From Pseudomonadota bacterium (lineage in GTDB: Bacteria > Pseudomonadota > Gammaproteobacteria > Burkholderiales > Burkholderiaceae_D): DNA of 36,011 bases. The notes beneath the pieces were generated by a model, which did not search any database, was not told the DNA's origin, and saw nothing but the letters and a program-made list of their open reading frames with translations. Position numbers and translations under genes: made by a program. Numbering within the stretch: the stretch's first letter is position 1; the number at the start of each line of letters is the position of its first letter. Where the stretch lies: NCBI GenBank assembly GCA_021821365.1, contig JAKACN010000020.1, forward strand, positions 1 through 36,011, read 5' to 3'. This document shows, piece after piece, positions 1 to 8,290 of the stretch.

Positions 1-600
1 GCCTCGCAAGGCGGCCCGTTCGTTTTTCTCGGCGGGGCGCAGTCACGGCCGGAGGAGGTGGAGTTTGCGCGCGCACTCGGTGTGCGCGATTTCGTCTGCG
101 GATGGGCCGATGCGTTCGGCAGTGGCGGAAAGGGCGGCGACAAGGAGTCGCAAGGGACGACCGAATATGCGCGTGCCAACGGTGCGCTCGCGGTGACGCT
201 GGAATGCGGGCACCACCACAACGCCGATGCGGCCGACGTCGGGTATCGCGCCATTCTTCGTGCGCTGGCGCATCTCGGCATGCTCGCACCCGATTGTGAA
301 GCGGCGCGTTCGCTGAATACCGGCGTGACGCCTGAATCGCAACGTTGCGTCTGGATGAAAAGCGTCTTCTACAAGGAGGCGGAAGTCGCCTTCGTCAAGC
401 CATGGCAGCATTTCGATCGCGTTGCGCGCGGTGAGGTCATCGCAAGCGGGGCCAAAGGCGACCTCGTCGCCCCGGAGGATGGGCACATCATCTTGCCGAA
501 GGCGAGTGCGGCGTCAGGGGATGAATGGTTCTTTTTCGGTACGCCAGGTGCGTTTCCGGGGCAGGCGGCGGGCGACGAGCATGCCGCAGGGATGGCCTGA
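1..600 (+). CDS. Aspartoacylase / succinylglutamate desuccinylase family protein (3' part)
   Basis: The reading frame is open from base 1, so the gene starts outside the window; 199 codons are visible. The family are zinc-dependent carboxypeptidase-fold amidohydrolases that remove acyl groups from amino acids or related amides. The segment ALAVTLECGHH matches the family's strand carrying the catalytic Glu (E in LECG), and the last ~80 residues (SVFYKEAEVAFVKPW onward, ending in EWFFFG) fit the small C-terminal beta domain. The zinc ligands would lie upstream and cannot be checked. Assignment to the superfamily is fairly safe; the substrate is not known. No neighbour on the right is co-directional within 275 bp, so it probably ends its own transcription unit. 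Confidence 0.75.
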   Translation, partial: ASQGGPFVFLGGAQSRPEEVEFARALGVRDFVCGWADAFGSGGKGGDKESQGTTEYARANGALAVTLECGHHHNADAADVGYRAILRALAHLGMLAPDCEAARSLNTGVTPESQRCVWMKSVFYKEAEVAFVKPWQHFDRVARGEVIASGAKGDLVAPEDGHIILPKASAASGDEWFFFGTPGAFPGQAAGDEHAAGMA

Positions 601-878
601 ACGGGTGATGCCGGCGAATCAAGGCTGCCCAGGAATTGTGCATGATGCGAGGGCCGTGACGAGCGCGAGCCGAGAGAAAATACAGCTTTTCGCTCCGATG
701 AAAGAGTTGTATTGTTCCCTTCTCTATTTGCTATGCAGCAAGGCTTTGATACGATCGACACCAGGGCAATGAAATGAAAGGTCAGGCCTGCCATGTCAAT
801 CATTCATGGTTGCTGCTTAAACAAGTTGCAAATAAATAAAGTCGCAACACGAGTCTTTGCATAAAAGGGGCTGGGCGA

Positions 879-1595
879 ATGAATACATCGCATATCGCGA
901 CAGAATCGGACGGCGTGTCATCACCCCGGAGCGATGCAAGTCCGCAGGATAAAAGCATTACGGACGATGCCCACTTGTTAACAGAAGCCTTTCTTAAGGG
1001 GGCGGGTTTGCCGGCAGCAGCGCTTCCCTCCGGGCTGACACCGGAGCTGATGGAACTCGTTGGGCAGCTACTGAAGACGTCCATCACCAGTACTCTTGCG
1101 CTGAGCAAGCTGCGCGCAACAGTAAAGAGGGAGGCGCACGCAGAAGTCACCATGGTCGTCGTGCGCAATAACAACCCGCTGAAGTTCTTTTCTGACAGCG
1201 AGACCGTGCTCACGCAAATGCTGCGCAAGAAGATGCCCGGCTTCATGAGCCCGATAGAGGCAATGGACGATGCGCATGAAGACATCAAGGCACATCAACT
1301 GGCGCTCATGGCCGGCCTGCGCGAAGAGATGCGTGCCTTGATCGACTCCTTTAATCCGGCTGTTCTTGAAAAGGATGTGCCTGTCAGGCCGCTGATGGAT
1401 GCGGTGCAGCCCTCCGCTCGCAAGGCACGCGCCTGGGACAAATTTCACGACGTCTTTGACCATATCAAGCGCAGGCATGACGGCGATGTACAGGCTGTCT
1501 TTGGCCAGGCGTTTCTAGACGCATACGAGAAAGAAACTGAACGCGTCAAGAGCGCGGCAGCGAGTTTGGCGGCGAGTGCAGCAACAAAAGAGTGA
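879..1595 (+). CDS. T6SS TagH-like C-terminal domain protein lacking the FHA domain
   Basis: The 238-residue protein resembles the C-terminal region of TagH/Fha proteins of type VI secretion: a helical segment (LMELVGQLLKTSITSTLAL), then NNNPLKFFSDSE, then GFMSPIEAMDDAHEDIKAHQLALMAG, an arrangement typical of that domain. TagH normally begins with a ~100-residue FHA phosphothreonine-binding domain; here the first ~55 residues are low-complexity and no FHA motif is present, nor does one appear in the 278 bases upstream. AGGGG about nine bases ahead supports the ATG at 879. It overlaps the phosphatase gene by 4 bp (GTGA), so the two are probably translationally coupled. In the known T6SS system the FHA protein is the target of the PpkA kinase and PppA phosphatase encoded next door. 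Family assignment is by recognised motifs; function without an FHA domain is unknown. Confidence 0.65.
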   Translation: MNTSHIATESDGVSSPRSDASPQDKSITDDAHLLTEAFLKGAGLPAAALPSGLTPELMELVGQLLKTSITSTLALSKLRATVKREAHAEVTMVVVRNNNPLKFFSDSETVLTQMLRKKMPGFMSPIEAMDDAHEDIKAHQLALMAGLREEMRALIDSFNPAVLEKDVPVRPLMDAVQPSARKARAWDKFHDVFDHIKRRHDGDVQAVFGQAFLDAYEKETERVKSAAASLAASAATKE

Positions 1596-2398
1596 ATCAA
1601 TTGCCTGAATCGGTCGCCATCCTCAAGCCTCGCCTCGCGTTGCGCTACGCCGCAATCACGAATACAGGCGGCCGTGCCAATAACGAAGACGCCTATCGCC
1701 TTTCCGTGCGTGATGCGAGGGCTTGTTTCGTCGTGTCGGACGGCGTGGGCGGTGAAAATGGCGGCCAGATTGCCTCGCATGCGATTGTGAATACCGTCGT
1801 GACGCATTTCGAACAGCAGAACGCCGCCAGCGACGCGGCGCTGCTTGCCTGCCTCGGCGCCGCCAAAGCGGAAGTCGCGCGCTTGCAGGCAACGGATGCG
1901 GCTTTGAAAAAAATGAGTGCCACCGTCGCCATGCTGCTGCTCGACTGCGAGCGGAGAGAGGCACAATGGGGCCATCTTGGCGACAGCAGGATCTATCAGT
2001 TTCGCGATCAAAAAATCTGTCGGGTGACAAAGGACCACAGCGCCGTGCAGCAGCTCGTCGAAGCAGGTTATTGCACCGCGGACGAGTTGCGCGCTCACCC
2101 GCTGCGCAGCAGCCTGCTTGGTGCGATAGGCGTGTCCGACGCCGAGGCCGCAGACCCTGTCCGGGCGTCGAGCGAGTTCGCAAGCGGTGACGCCTTCCTC
2201 CTGTGCACCGATGGATTCTGGGAATGGATTGCAGAGAATCAGATGGAGGCCGCCCTGCAAGGCGCAAGTTCAGTAGAACTCTGGCTCGATGCGCTGGAAA
2301 AGATCGCCGGCGACAGCGCGCTTTCTTCGCCCGCCGCGCGCGATAATTACACTGCAATCGCCATCTGGATAGCAGATCCGGAACCACCCTCTGACTAG
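1592..2398 (+). CDS. PP2C-type Ser/Thr protein phosphatase (PppA/Stp-like)
   Basis: Metal-dependent phosphatase that would remove phosphate from Ser/Thr residues, here most likely opposing the kinase encoded 8 bp downstream. All core PP2C motifs are visible: NNEDAY (residues 30-35), VSDGVGGENGG (48-58; D50 metal ligand), WGHLGDSRIYQF (126-137), TKDHSAVQQLV (146-156), LLCTDGFWEW (203-212; D207) and ARDNYTA (249-255; D251). At 268 residues it is the usual length of a single-domain bacterial PP2C with no membrane segment, so it should be cytoplasmic. The start is GTG at 1592, overlapping the preceding stop. The order TagH-like, PP2C, kinase is that of T6SS threonine-phosphorylation modules. Confidence 0.9.
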   Translation: MNQLPESVAILKPRLALRYAAITNTGGRANNEDAYRLSVRDARACFVVSDGVGGENGGQIASHAIVNTVVTHFEQQNAASDAALLACLGAAKAEVARLQATDAALKKMSATVAMLLLDCERREAQWGHLGDSRIYQFRDQKICRVTKDHSAVQQLVEAGYCTADELRAHPLRSSLLGAIGVSDAEAADPVRASSEFASGDAFLLCTDGFWEWIAENQMEAALQGASSVELWLDALEKIAGDSALSSPAARDNYTAIAIWIADPEPPSD

Positions 2399-2405
2399 GC
2401 ACCGT

Positions 2406-4034
2406 GTGAATCAGTCCGTCATCCATTCGAGCACGCAAAACACGTCGCAGTTATCGGAGAATTGCCTCGCCGTCGGGGCGCGTCTTGCAGAATTCGAGAT
2501 CCGCAGCGTCATTGGCGAAGGTGGCTTCGGCATTGTCTATCTCGCATTCGACCACTCGCTGCAGCGCACCGTCGCGATCAAGGAATACATGCCTGCCTTG
2601 CTGGCCGGCCGCGGCAAGGACGATAGCGTGACCATCCGCGCCAAGCAGCACCAGCAGACCTTTGAAAAAGGCTTGAAAAGCTTTATCAATGAGGCACGGC
2701 TGCTAGCCCAGTTCGACCATCCTGCGCTGATCAAGGTCTATCGCTTCTGGGAGCAGAACAACACCGCCTATATGGCGATGCGGTATTACGAAGGCCGGAC
2801 GTTGAAAACGATCCTGAGCGAAAACCCCGCCATCATCACCGAAGCCTGGCTGAAGTCGATACTCGCTCCCGTGCTGGAAGCGCTCGAGGCGCTCTATCAG
2901 GTCAACATCCTGCATCGTGACATCTCGCCCGACAACATCATGGTGCAGAATGACGGGCAGGCAGTGCTGCTCGATTTTGGTTCTGCGCGGCAGATCATCA
3001 GCGACATCACGCAATCGCTGACAGTGATTCTCAAGCCCGGCTATGCACCGGTCGAACAGTACGCCGACGAGCAATTCAGCGACGATGCCGCCATGATGCA
3101 AGGTCCGTGGACCGATATTTACTCGCTCTCGGCCGTCATCTATTTGCTGATCACAAAATCGCCCCCACCGGTATCCGTCGGCCGCATGATCAAAGACCCG
3201 ATAGCGACACTGGAGACCGGGGATTATCCGGGATTCAGCAAGCCATTCCTTACAGTGATCGATAAGGGGCTGCGTGTACAGCCGCAGGAACGTCCGCAGT
3301 CAATCGACGAGTTTCGTCGCTTGCTCGGTCTGCAGACTGGTGCGCGGAGTCAGAACCCGCCATCAAGTCAGGCATTGCCGGCATATAGTGCATCGATCCC
3401 CGCCAAGGCAGAAGTAGCGAACAGAACAGGCCCGAAAAAGAGTTCAACTGAAAGCGCGGCAGAATCCCCGGCGCCAAAAGCAAAATGGCCGTGGATCGCA
3501 GCAGCGCTCGTCCTTGCCATTGCCGTAACGAGTGGCCTGCTCGTTCGCGGCAAGCAGAAAGCGGGAGAGAGCATTGTCGCTGCCGGCGCAGAGGCATCGG
3601 CTGACACCGAGACCAGCGAATGGGACAAGCTCAAGGACAACAAGGATGCCACGCCCGCTGCAATCAGGGCCTATCTCAACCGCTACCCCAATGGGAAATT
3701 CGCGCAAGTTGCTGAAACCAGACTGGCGATGGTGCAGGAGCAGGAACTCATCAAGCGGATAGAAAACTCCGGTGAGACGACGTCAAGGCCAGCGAAGGAT
3801 AAACAGCCGGAAGGCGCGCCTGGCGATGTGAAGCTGATTATTGTCCCATGGGGAACGGTATCGGTCGACGGCGTGGAGAAGGGCGTCAGTCCCCCGTTGA
3901 AGCATCTCTCGCTGCCTGAAGGCAAGCATCGAATCAAGATTGAGAACCCGGCATTCAAAGCGCATGTCATCGATGTCGAGATTCATCCTAAAAAGCGACT
4001 GACCATCGAGCATCATTTTTCGGCTAATCCATGA
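2406..4034 (+). CDS. Membrane Ser/Thr protein kinase with C-terminal PEGA domain (PpkA-like)
   Basis: Hanks-type kinase of 542 residues. The catalytic domain spans about residues 31-308: glycine loop GEGGFGIVY (37-45), VAIKEY with K59, HRDISPDNI (170-178; D172), DFGSAR (190-195), GYAPVEQY (212-219) and WTDIYSLSAVIYLL (235-248). A Pro/Ser-rich linker leads to one transmembrane helix (about 361-380), then a helical segment resembling a single repeat (WDKLKDNKDATPAAIRAYLNRYPNG), then a PEGA domain (about 475-540; VSVDGVEKGVSPP). Kinase inside, PEGA in the periplasm. GTG start eight bases after the phosphatase stop; ATGA overlap with the lipoprotein gene. PEGA tails usually act in sensing or binding at the envelope, so it may read a periplasmic signal and phosphorylate the neighbouring TagH-like protein; the target is inference. 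Confidence 0.9.
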   Translation: MNQSVIHSSTQNTSQLSENCLAVGARLAEFEIRSVIGEGGFGIVYLAFDHSLQRTVAIKEYMPALLAGRGKDDSVTIRAKQHQQTFEKGLKSFINEARLLAQFDHPALIKVYRFWEQNNTAYMAMRYYEGRTLKTILSENPAIITEAWLKSILAPVLEALEALYQVNILHRDISPDNIMVQNDGQAVLLDFGSARQIISDITQSLTVILKPGYAPVEQYADEQFSDDAAMMQGPWTDIYSLSAVIYLLITKSPPPVSVGRMIKDPIATLETGDYPGFSKPFLTVIDKGLRVQPQERPQSIDEFRRLLGLQTGARSQNPPSSQALPAYSASIPAKAEVANRTGPKKSSTESAAESPAPKAKWPWIAAALVLAIAVTSGLLVRGKQKAGESIVAAGAEASADTETSEWDKLKDNKDATPAAIRAYLNRYPNGKFAQVAETRLAMVQEQELIKRIENSGETTSRPAKDKQPEGAPGDVKLIIVPWGTVSVDGVEKGVSPPLKHLSLPEGKHRIKIENPAFKAHVIDVEIHPKKRLTIEHHFSANP

Positions 4035-4518
4035 ATCGACTTCCCCGTTTTTTACTCCTGGTGTTGTCTGCCGGTTCTTTGCTGATGGCGGGATGTACCA
4101 CGCTGCAGAACGTAATCCACAATGAGCCAGCCCCCAAGCCTGACGCGGAAAAGGCGTCGCCACCACCGAAGGCAAGCGTTGAAAAATCAGCCGTAGCGGA
4201 AAAGAAGCCGCACCCTTCTGAACGGACATCGTCCGCTTCCGAGATGGCGTTAAGCGAGGGAATCGCCCTGTACAACGATGGCGATTTCAACGGCGCGATC
4301 AGGAAGCTGAACACCGTCAAGGGTGCAGAAAAGCCAGTCCAGTTATCGGCATACAAGTACAGCGCTTTCAGTTACTGCGTGACCGGACGAAAGGTCGCAT
4401 GCAGGCACCAGTTTGAAAGGCGTTAAAACTCGACCCGAACTTCGACCTTGAGCCGGGTGAAAAGGGGCATCCGCTATGGGGGCCGGTGTTTGCGCGCGTT
4501 AAGGCCAAGAAGAAGTGA
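4031..4518 (+). pseudogene. Frameshifted TPR-like lipoprotein of the kinase module
   Basis: Starts with ATG overlapping the kinase stop. The lipoprotein signal is clear: MNRLPRFLLLVLSAGSLLMAGC, lipobox Cys at residue 22. A Pro/Lys/Ala linker follows, then a TPR-like segment (SEGIALYNDGDFNGAIRKL). The frame stops at 4424-4426 after CRHQFERR (131 residues). Shifting frame at 4418-4420 continues sensibly as ALKLDPNFDLEPGEKGHP, then LWGPVFARVKAKKK, with a TGA at 4516-4518, giving about 162 residues. One base appears to be missing (GAA-AxG-GCG would read E-K-A). The restored Leu-Asp-Pro-x-Phe-Asp-Leu turn is what a TPR repeat end looks like. It is either a real one-base deletion or a sequencing error; programmed frameshifting is less likely since no slippery heptamer is evident. 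Confidence 0.7.
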
Positions 4519-4530
4519 TCGGATAGCAGC

Positions 4531-4556
4531 GGTTAATGGGATCGGTTAATGGGATC
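4531..4556. repeat. 13-bp tandem duplication
   Basis: GGTTAATGGGATC occurs twice head to tail (4531-4543 and 4544-4556), just after the end of the frameshifted lipoprotein gene. It adjoins the degenerate repeats at 4572-4687 and is probably part of the same non-coding repeat patch. Confidence 0.85.
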
Positions 4557-4571
4557 AAGTCTGACAATCCA

Positions 4572-4687
4572 GCGTGCGTGATTGCAAGACCTAGCCCCGT
4601 TCGGTGGCCCGCATGTTGGATTGCAAGACCTGACCCCATTTGCTCCGCACAATCATGCATGTTGGATTGCAAGACTTGACCCCACGC
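4572..4687. repeat. Three degenerate copies of a ~28-bp repeat
   Basis: Copies begin at 4572, 4611 and 4657 and share the core GATTGCAAGACCTGACCCC; the first has CTAGCCCC and the third ACTTGACCCC. Copies two and three also share the preceding GCATGTTG. Spacing is 39 and 46 bp, so this is not a regular array. The patch lies in the non-coding gap between the kinase module and the 3' end of the HEPN gene (4519-4728), where no gene is seen. It resembles scattered extragenic repeat families of Betaproteobacteria, but the family cannot be named from sequence alone. Confidence 0.8.
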
Positions 4688-4728
4688 ATCCTTCAGGACA
4701 GGATCAGAAATGACGTGCGGAGTGCATC

Positions 4729-5268
4729 CTACGCTTGCTTTTGGTGAGAGAATTTTTGTTTCAAATAATCAAGAAACTTTAGAGCACTTTGAAAAAGTGC
4801 ATAAAGGTCCTCAGAGGATTTTTCAGCAGAAAAAATAGCGTAGTTTTGATGGACAATATGGTTTCGCAGGCGGCCCAACTCTAAAAACGCTTTGATTGCC
4901 TCAGACAACTCGATGCTTTGCTTGAGATCCGCATCAACCCGTGCCTTAAATTCCTCACCGAATAGACCGAAGAATGAGTTCGCGTTTGTTCCTTTCTCCC
5001 AGTCGAAGAGAGTGTGATACTGGCGTTTGAGGGCCTTATTTCGAACAAATGAGGTGAGCGGCTCGCATCGATTACTTTGTGCGTCTGCATACTTACACAA
5101 CAAATCAGTTATTTCATTCTCAAAATAGCTCGCAGCAGCGAGCGCAAAGTTTTTTCGAAATGAATCCTCTACGTCTTGAAGAAACGAAATTTCTTTGCTT
5201 TTAGAAAGAAAGTCCTTGAGGGCTGCTTGACGCTTATAGAATTCTTCGACAACTGTGGTCATGGTCAA
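4729..5268 (-). CDS. HEPN-domain protein, probable RNase partner of DUF262
   Basis: A 179-residue, mostly helical protein with the HEPN signature R-x4-H at RNHIVH (residues 135-140), the active-site motif of HEPN ribonucleases. The N-terminal part (YKRQAALKDFLSKSKEISFL) and FALAAASYFENEI resemble the MAE_28990/RiboL-PSP type of HEPN nuclease, which is often found beside DUF262 genes. Its ATG overlaps the DUF262 stop by 4 bp (ATGA), so the two are made together. The pair is visibly more AT-rich than the flanking genes, which suggests acquisition. The likely role is abortive-infection-style RNA cleavage controlled by the DUF262 partner; the family link is by motif and context, the role is inference. 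Confidence 0.7.
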   Translation of the reverse strand: MTMTTVVEEFYKRQAALKDFLSKSKEISFLQDVEDSFRKNFALAAASYFENEITDLLCKYADAQSNRCEPLTSFVRNKALKRQYHTLFDWEKGTNANSFFGLFGEEFKARVDADLKQSIELSEAIKAFLELGRLRNHIVHQNYAIFSAEKSSEDLYALFQSALKFLDYLKQKFSHQKQA

Positions 5269-6428
5269 GAAAATAAGATCTCTGCTGCTTTGGTTCGGCG
5301 CAGTTTTACATTCTCCGAACTCGCGGTATTTTTCTGGGTTGCTTCGCTAAACGATACGTCGATTTTTAGCTGGTCCAGCTTCGCGGGGTCGATCTTGAGA
5401 TCGACGAGTTGCTTGGCTTCGAAGAACGGCATGCAAGTTGCCGCGAATACCCCTTCGAATGTTGAAATATTAAATCGAGTGTTTTGTTTTCCTCTGAAGG
5501 CCCTTTGATCTAAGTTTTGGCAAGCGACCAAAAATGAATCGAAAAGCGATTCAAGGTACGCGATCGCTTCGTCGTTAAACGACTTAAATTTCCTTGAGCA
5601 TAGGTTTAAAAATTTAGTCATGGATGGTTTGTACTCATCCGAGAATACCAACATGGAAAATGCTCTTAAAATGATTTCCAAATCTTTGGCATTCAAATCA
5701 GGTTCAGTCAGCCCAAGCAATTTTCGCCATGCTGGCCGCAAATTCACTCGATCTATCATTTGATAGAACTTAGAGTGATACATGCTTACTCGAATCTCTT
5801 GGGGTGTGAGATTAACTCCGCCTGAATTTAGCCGATTAAATATTTCGTAAATTGATGTATCGGCTTCTTCCGTAGGAGAATTTTGCCGGATAACGACATT
5901 GCGAATTGTTCGCAAGTCGAATGTGGCTTGGTAGTCTCCTAGAGTCGAATAATTAAGTTTGTTAAATTTATTGGGTGAATTTGGTAAGGGCGATGCAAGG
6001 TGAAGATTGAAGTTCTGGAAGTATTCATCGTTATGAAGAAACTCATCAGGAATCTTTCCGTGCTCTTCAAAGATCTTGCGGATCGCAGGGCGCTTCTCTT
6101 CCTTTGGAAAACGTTGTTTCTTAAAATAATAAATAGACATTAGGCGCTGCTGGCCATCGATTACCAAGAAACTATTTCTAGATTCTTCATACAGAAATAT
6201 CTGTGGAATGGGTAATCCGATAATTAATGATTCGATTAATTTAGATGCGCGTTTTATGTCCCAAACATAGTTACGTTGAAATCCTGGAATCTTTACCAAT
6301 CCTGACTCAATGAAATCATAAATAGTCCGGACATTAAAGTCGTTGGGGGTTGCAGTAATGTCGTATTCTTGGACGGAAAAGTCCTCGTCCTCATGTTCGT
6401 CAACGTAGTACCAATCTTCCTTTTGCAT
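5265..6428 (-). CDS. DUF262 (ParB/GmrS-like nuclease fold) protein
   Basis: The 387-residue protein carries the DUF262 hallmarks: GFQRNYVWDIKRASKLIESLIIGLPIPQI split over residues 49-77 and the DGQQR motif at 91-95, preceded by SFLVI. DUF262 is the ParB/sulfiredoxin-like fold of GmrS and other defence proteins, with NTP-dependent nuclease or regulatory activity. The GmrD (DUF1524, HNH) half is absent; instead the next gene encodes a HEPN protein. The start at 6428 has a good AGGAG six bases upstream, which overlaps the glnS stop codon: only 10 bp separate the genes and no terminator lies between, so this pair is probably transcribed by read-through from glnS. Confidence 0.85.
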   Translation of the reverse strand: MQKEDWYYVDEHEDEDFSVQEYDITATPNDFNVRTIYDFIESGLVKIPGFQRNYVWDIKRASKLIESLIIGLPIPQIFLYEESRNSFLVIDGQQRLMSIYYFKKQRFPKEEKRPAIRKIFEEHGKIPDEFLHNDEYFQNFNLHLASPLPNSPNKFNKLNYSTLGDYQATFDLRTIRNVVIRQNSPTEEADTSIYEIFNRLNSGGVNLTPQEIRVSMYHSKFYQMIDRVNLRPAWRKLLGLTEPDLNAKDLEIILRAFSMLVFSDEYKPSMTKFLNLCSRKFKSFNDEAIAYLESLFDSFLVACQNLDQRAFRGKQNTRFNISTFEGVFAATCMPFFEAKQLVDLKIDPAKLDQLKIDVSFSEATQKNTASSENVKLRRTKAAEILFS

Positions 6429-6438
6429 TTTTAGCTCC

Positions 6439-8190
6439 TTATTTCCCCCACGAATCCTTCAACGTCACCCCCCGATTAAACACCGGCCTAGTCGCCGCAT
6501 GCTCCACCCGATCCGCCACAAAATACCCATGCCGCTCAAACTGGAACTTCTCATCCGCGAGCGCATGGCGCATGCCGGGTTCCAGGTACGCAGTAATCAC
6601 TTCCTTCGCATTCGGATTCAAGGCTGACTTGAAATCCTTTCCGCCCGCATCCGGATTCGGATCGGTGAACAGGCGATCATACAAACGCACTTCCGCTTCG
6701 AGCGCATGCGGCACGCTGACCCAGTGGATCGTGCCCTTGACCTTGTAATTCGCGCTGCCTTCGGTACCGCTCTTGGAGTCGGGGAAGTAGGTGCAGTGCA
6801 CGGCGATGACCTTGCCGTCTGCATCCTTGTCGCAGTGCGTGCATTCGACTACGTAGCCGTAGCGCAGGCGCACCTTGTTGCCGGGGAAGAGGCGGAAGTA
6901 GCCTTTCGTCGGGGTTTCCATGAAGTCGTCGGCTTCGATCCACACTTCCTTGGTGATCGGGAAAGTGCGGTGGCCGCGTTCCGGGTGGTGCGGGTGGACC
7001 GGGGCGGTGCAGTCGTCGGCGAGGTTGTCGGGGAAGTTGTCGATGATGAGCTTCAGGGGCTTCAGTACGGCGACGGCGCGTGGGGCCTTGGGGTCGAGGT
7101 CGTCGCGCAGGGCGCCTTCGAGGGTGCTCATGTCGATCCAGCTGTCGGCCTTGGCGACGCCGGCGCGTTCGCAGAAGAGCTGGATGGATTCGGGCGTGAA
7201 GCCGCGGCGGCGGATGCCGGCAATGGTGGGCATGCGCGGGTCGTCCCAGCCGTCGACGATTTTTTCTTCGACGAGTTGCAGCAGTTTGCGCTTGCTGGTG
7301 ATGGCGTAGGTGAGGTTCAGGCGCGCGAATTCGGTTTGCTGCGGCAGCGGCCTCTTGAAGAAGCCGCCTTCTGCGAGGCGTTCGAGCAGCCAGTCGTAGA
7401 AGGGGCGGTGGTCCTGGAATTCGAGCGTGCAGAAGCTGTGCGTGACGTATTCGATGGCGTCTTCGATCGGGTGCGCGAAGTCGTACATCGGGTAGATGCA
7501 CCACTTGTCGCCGGTGCGGTGGTGATGCGCGTGGCGAATGCGGTAGATCGCGGGGTCGCGCATGTTCATGTTGGGCGAGGCCATGTCGATCCTGGCGCGC
7601 AGGATGTGTTCGCCGTCCTTGAAGTCGCCGGCCCGCATGCGGCGGAACAGGGCGAGCGATTCGTCCGGCGCGCGGTCGCGGAAGGGCGAGTTCTTGCCCG
7701 GCTCACTGAAGCTGCCGCGGTTCTTCGCCATGTCTTCGGCACTCTGGCTGTCGACGTAGGCGTGGCCGGCGCTGATCAGGTATTCAGCCATCATGTACAT
7801 CTGGTCGAAGTAGTCGCTGGCGAAGTAGAGGTGGTCGCCGCCTTCGTCCTTCCAGTTGAAGCCGAGCCATTGCACCGCGTCGATGATGCTGTCGACGTAT
7901 TCCTGCTCTTCCTTGGTCGGGTTGGTGTCGTCGAAGCGCATCGTGCAGCGGCCGCCGTAGTCGCGCGCGAGGCCGAAGTTGAGGCAGATCGACTTGGCGT
8001 GGCCGATGTGCAGGTAACCGTTCGGTTCGGGCGGGAAGCGCGTGACGACGGCCGGCAACGGATGGCCGTTGGGATCGGTGCGCTGGGCGTTCTTGCCGGA
8101 GGCGAGGTCGCCTTCGATCAGGGCGCGCAGGAAGTTGGAGGCGGGCGCGTGGTTGTCGCTGGCGGCAGTGTTCTTGGCGTTGGTGCTCAT
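6439..8190 (-). CDS. glnS: Glutaminyl-tRNA synthetase
   Basis: Charges tRNA-Gln with glutamine in the cytoplasm. Class I motifs are plain: PPEPNGYLHIGHAKS (HIGH at residues 61-64) and the KMSKS equivalent ITSKRKLLQLV; RFDDTNP, WCIYPMYDFAHPIED and CTLEFQDHRPFYDWL are GlnRS-specific. At 583 residues it is close to the family length (E. coli 554) with a slightly longer N-terminus, and it ends in the expected LKDSWGK. The ATG at 8190 is followed by a short Ala/Asn-rich lead typical of beta-proteobacterial versions. Presence of GlnRS fits Beta/Gammaproteobacteria. A hairpin terminator separates it from the co-directional HxlR gene upstream, so it should have its own promoter in 8191-8258. Confidence 0.97.
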   Translation of the reverse strand: MSTNAKNTAASDNHAPASNFLRALIEGDLASGKNAQRTDPNGHPLPAVVTRFPPEPNGYLHIGHAKSICLNFGLARDYGGRCTMRFDDTNPTKEEQEYVDSIIDAVQWLGFNWKDEGGDHLYFASDYFDQMYMMAEYLISAGHAYVDSQSAEDMAKNRGSFSEPGKNSPFRDRAPDESLALFRRMRAGDFKDGEHILRARIDMASPNMNMRDPAIYRIRHAHHHRTGDKWCIYPMYDFAHPIEDAIEYVTHSFCTLEFQDHRPFYDWLLERLAEGGFFKRPLPQQTEFARLNLTYAITSKRKLLQLVEEKIVDGWDDPRMPTIAGIRRRGFTPESIQLFCERAGVAKADSWIDMSTLEGALRDDLDPKAPRAVAVLKPLKLIIDNFPDNLADDCTAPVHPHHPERGHRTFPITKEVWIEADDFMETPTKGYFRLFPGNKVRLRYGYVVECTHCDKDADGKVIAVHCTYFPDSKSGTEGSANYKVKGTIHWVSVPHALEAEVRLYDRLFTDPNPDAGGKDFKSALNPNAKEVITAYLEPGMRHALADEKFQFERHGYFVADRVEHAATRPVFNRGVTLKDSWGK

Positions 8191-8258
8191 GGGGAATTCT
8201 GGAATAGCGTTGTAAATGGCTTAACAGGACATTTTACCGTACAGGGGGAAGGCGGAGG

Positions 8259-8285
8259 AAAGCGGCGGAGGCGGGCCGCCGCTTT
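8259..8285 (-). terminator. Hairpin terminator of the HxlR gene
   Basis: Perfect 10-bp stem AAAGCGGCGG (8259-8268) / CCGCCGCTTT (8276-8285) with a 7-nt loop, starting six bases beyond the HxlR stop. Read on the minus strand the stem ends in TTTCC, a weak U-tract, so termination may be only partial. Confidence 0.6.
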
Positions 8286-8290
8286 TCGTT

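Noticed and set aside
4572-4687. CRISPR array
   Set aside because: Only three degenerate copies with unequal, short spacers (about 10-18 bp) and no cas genes.
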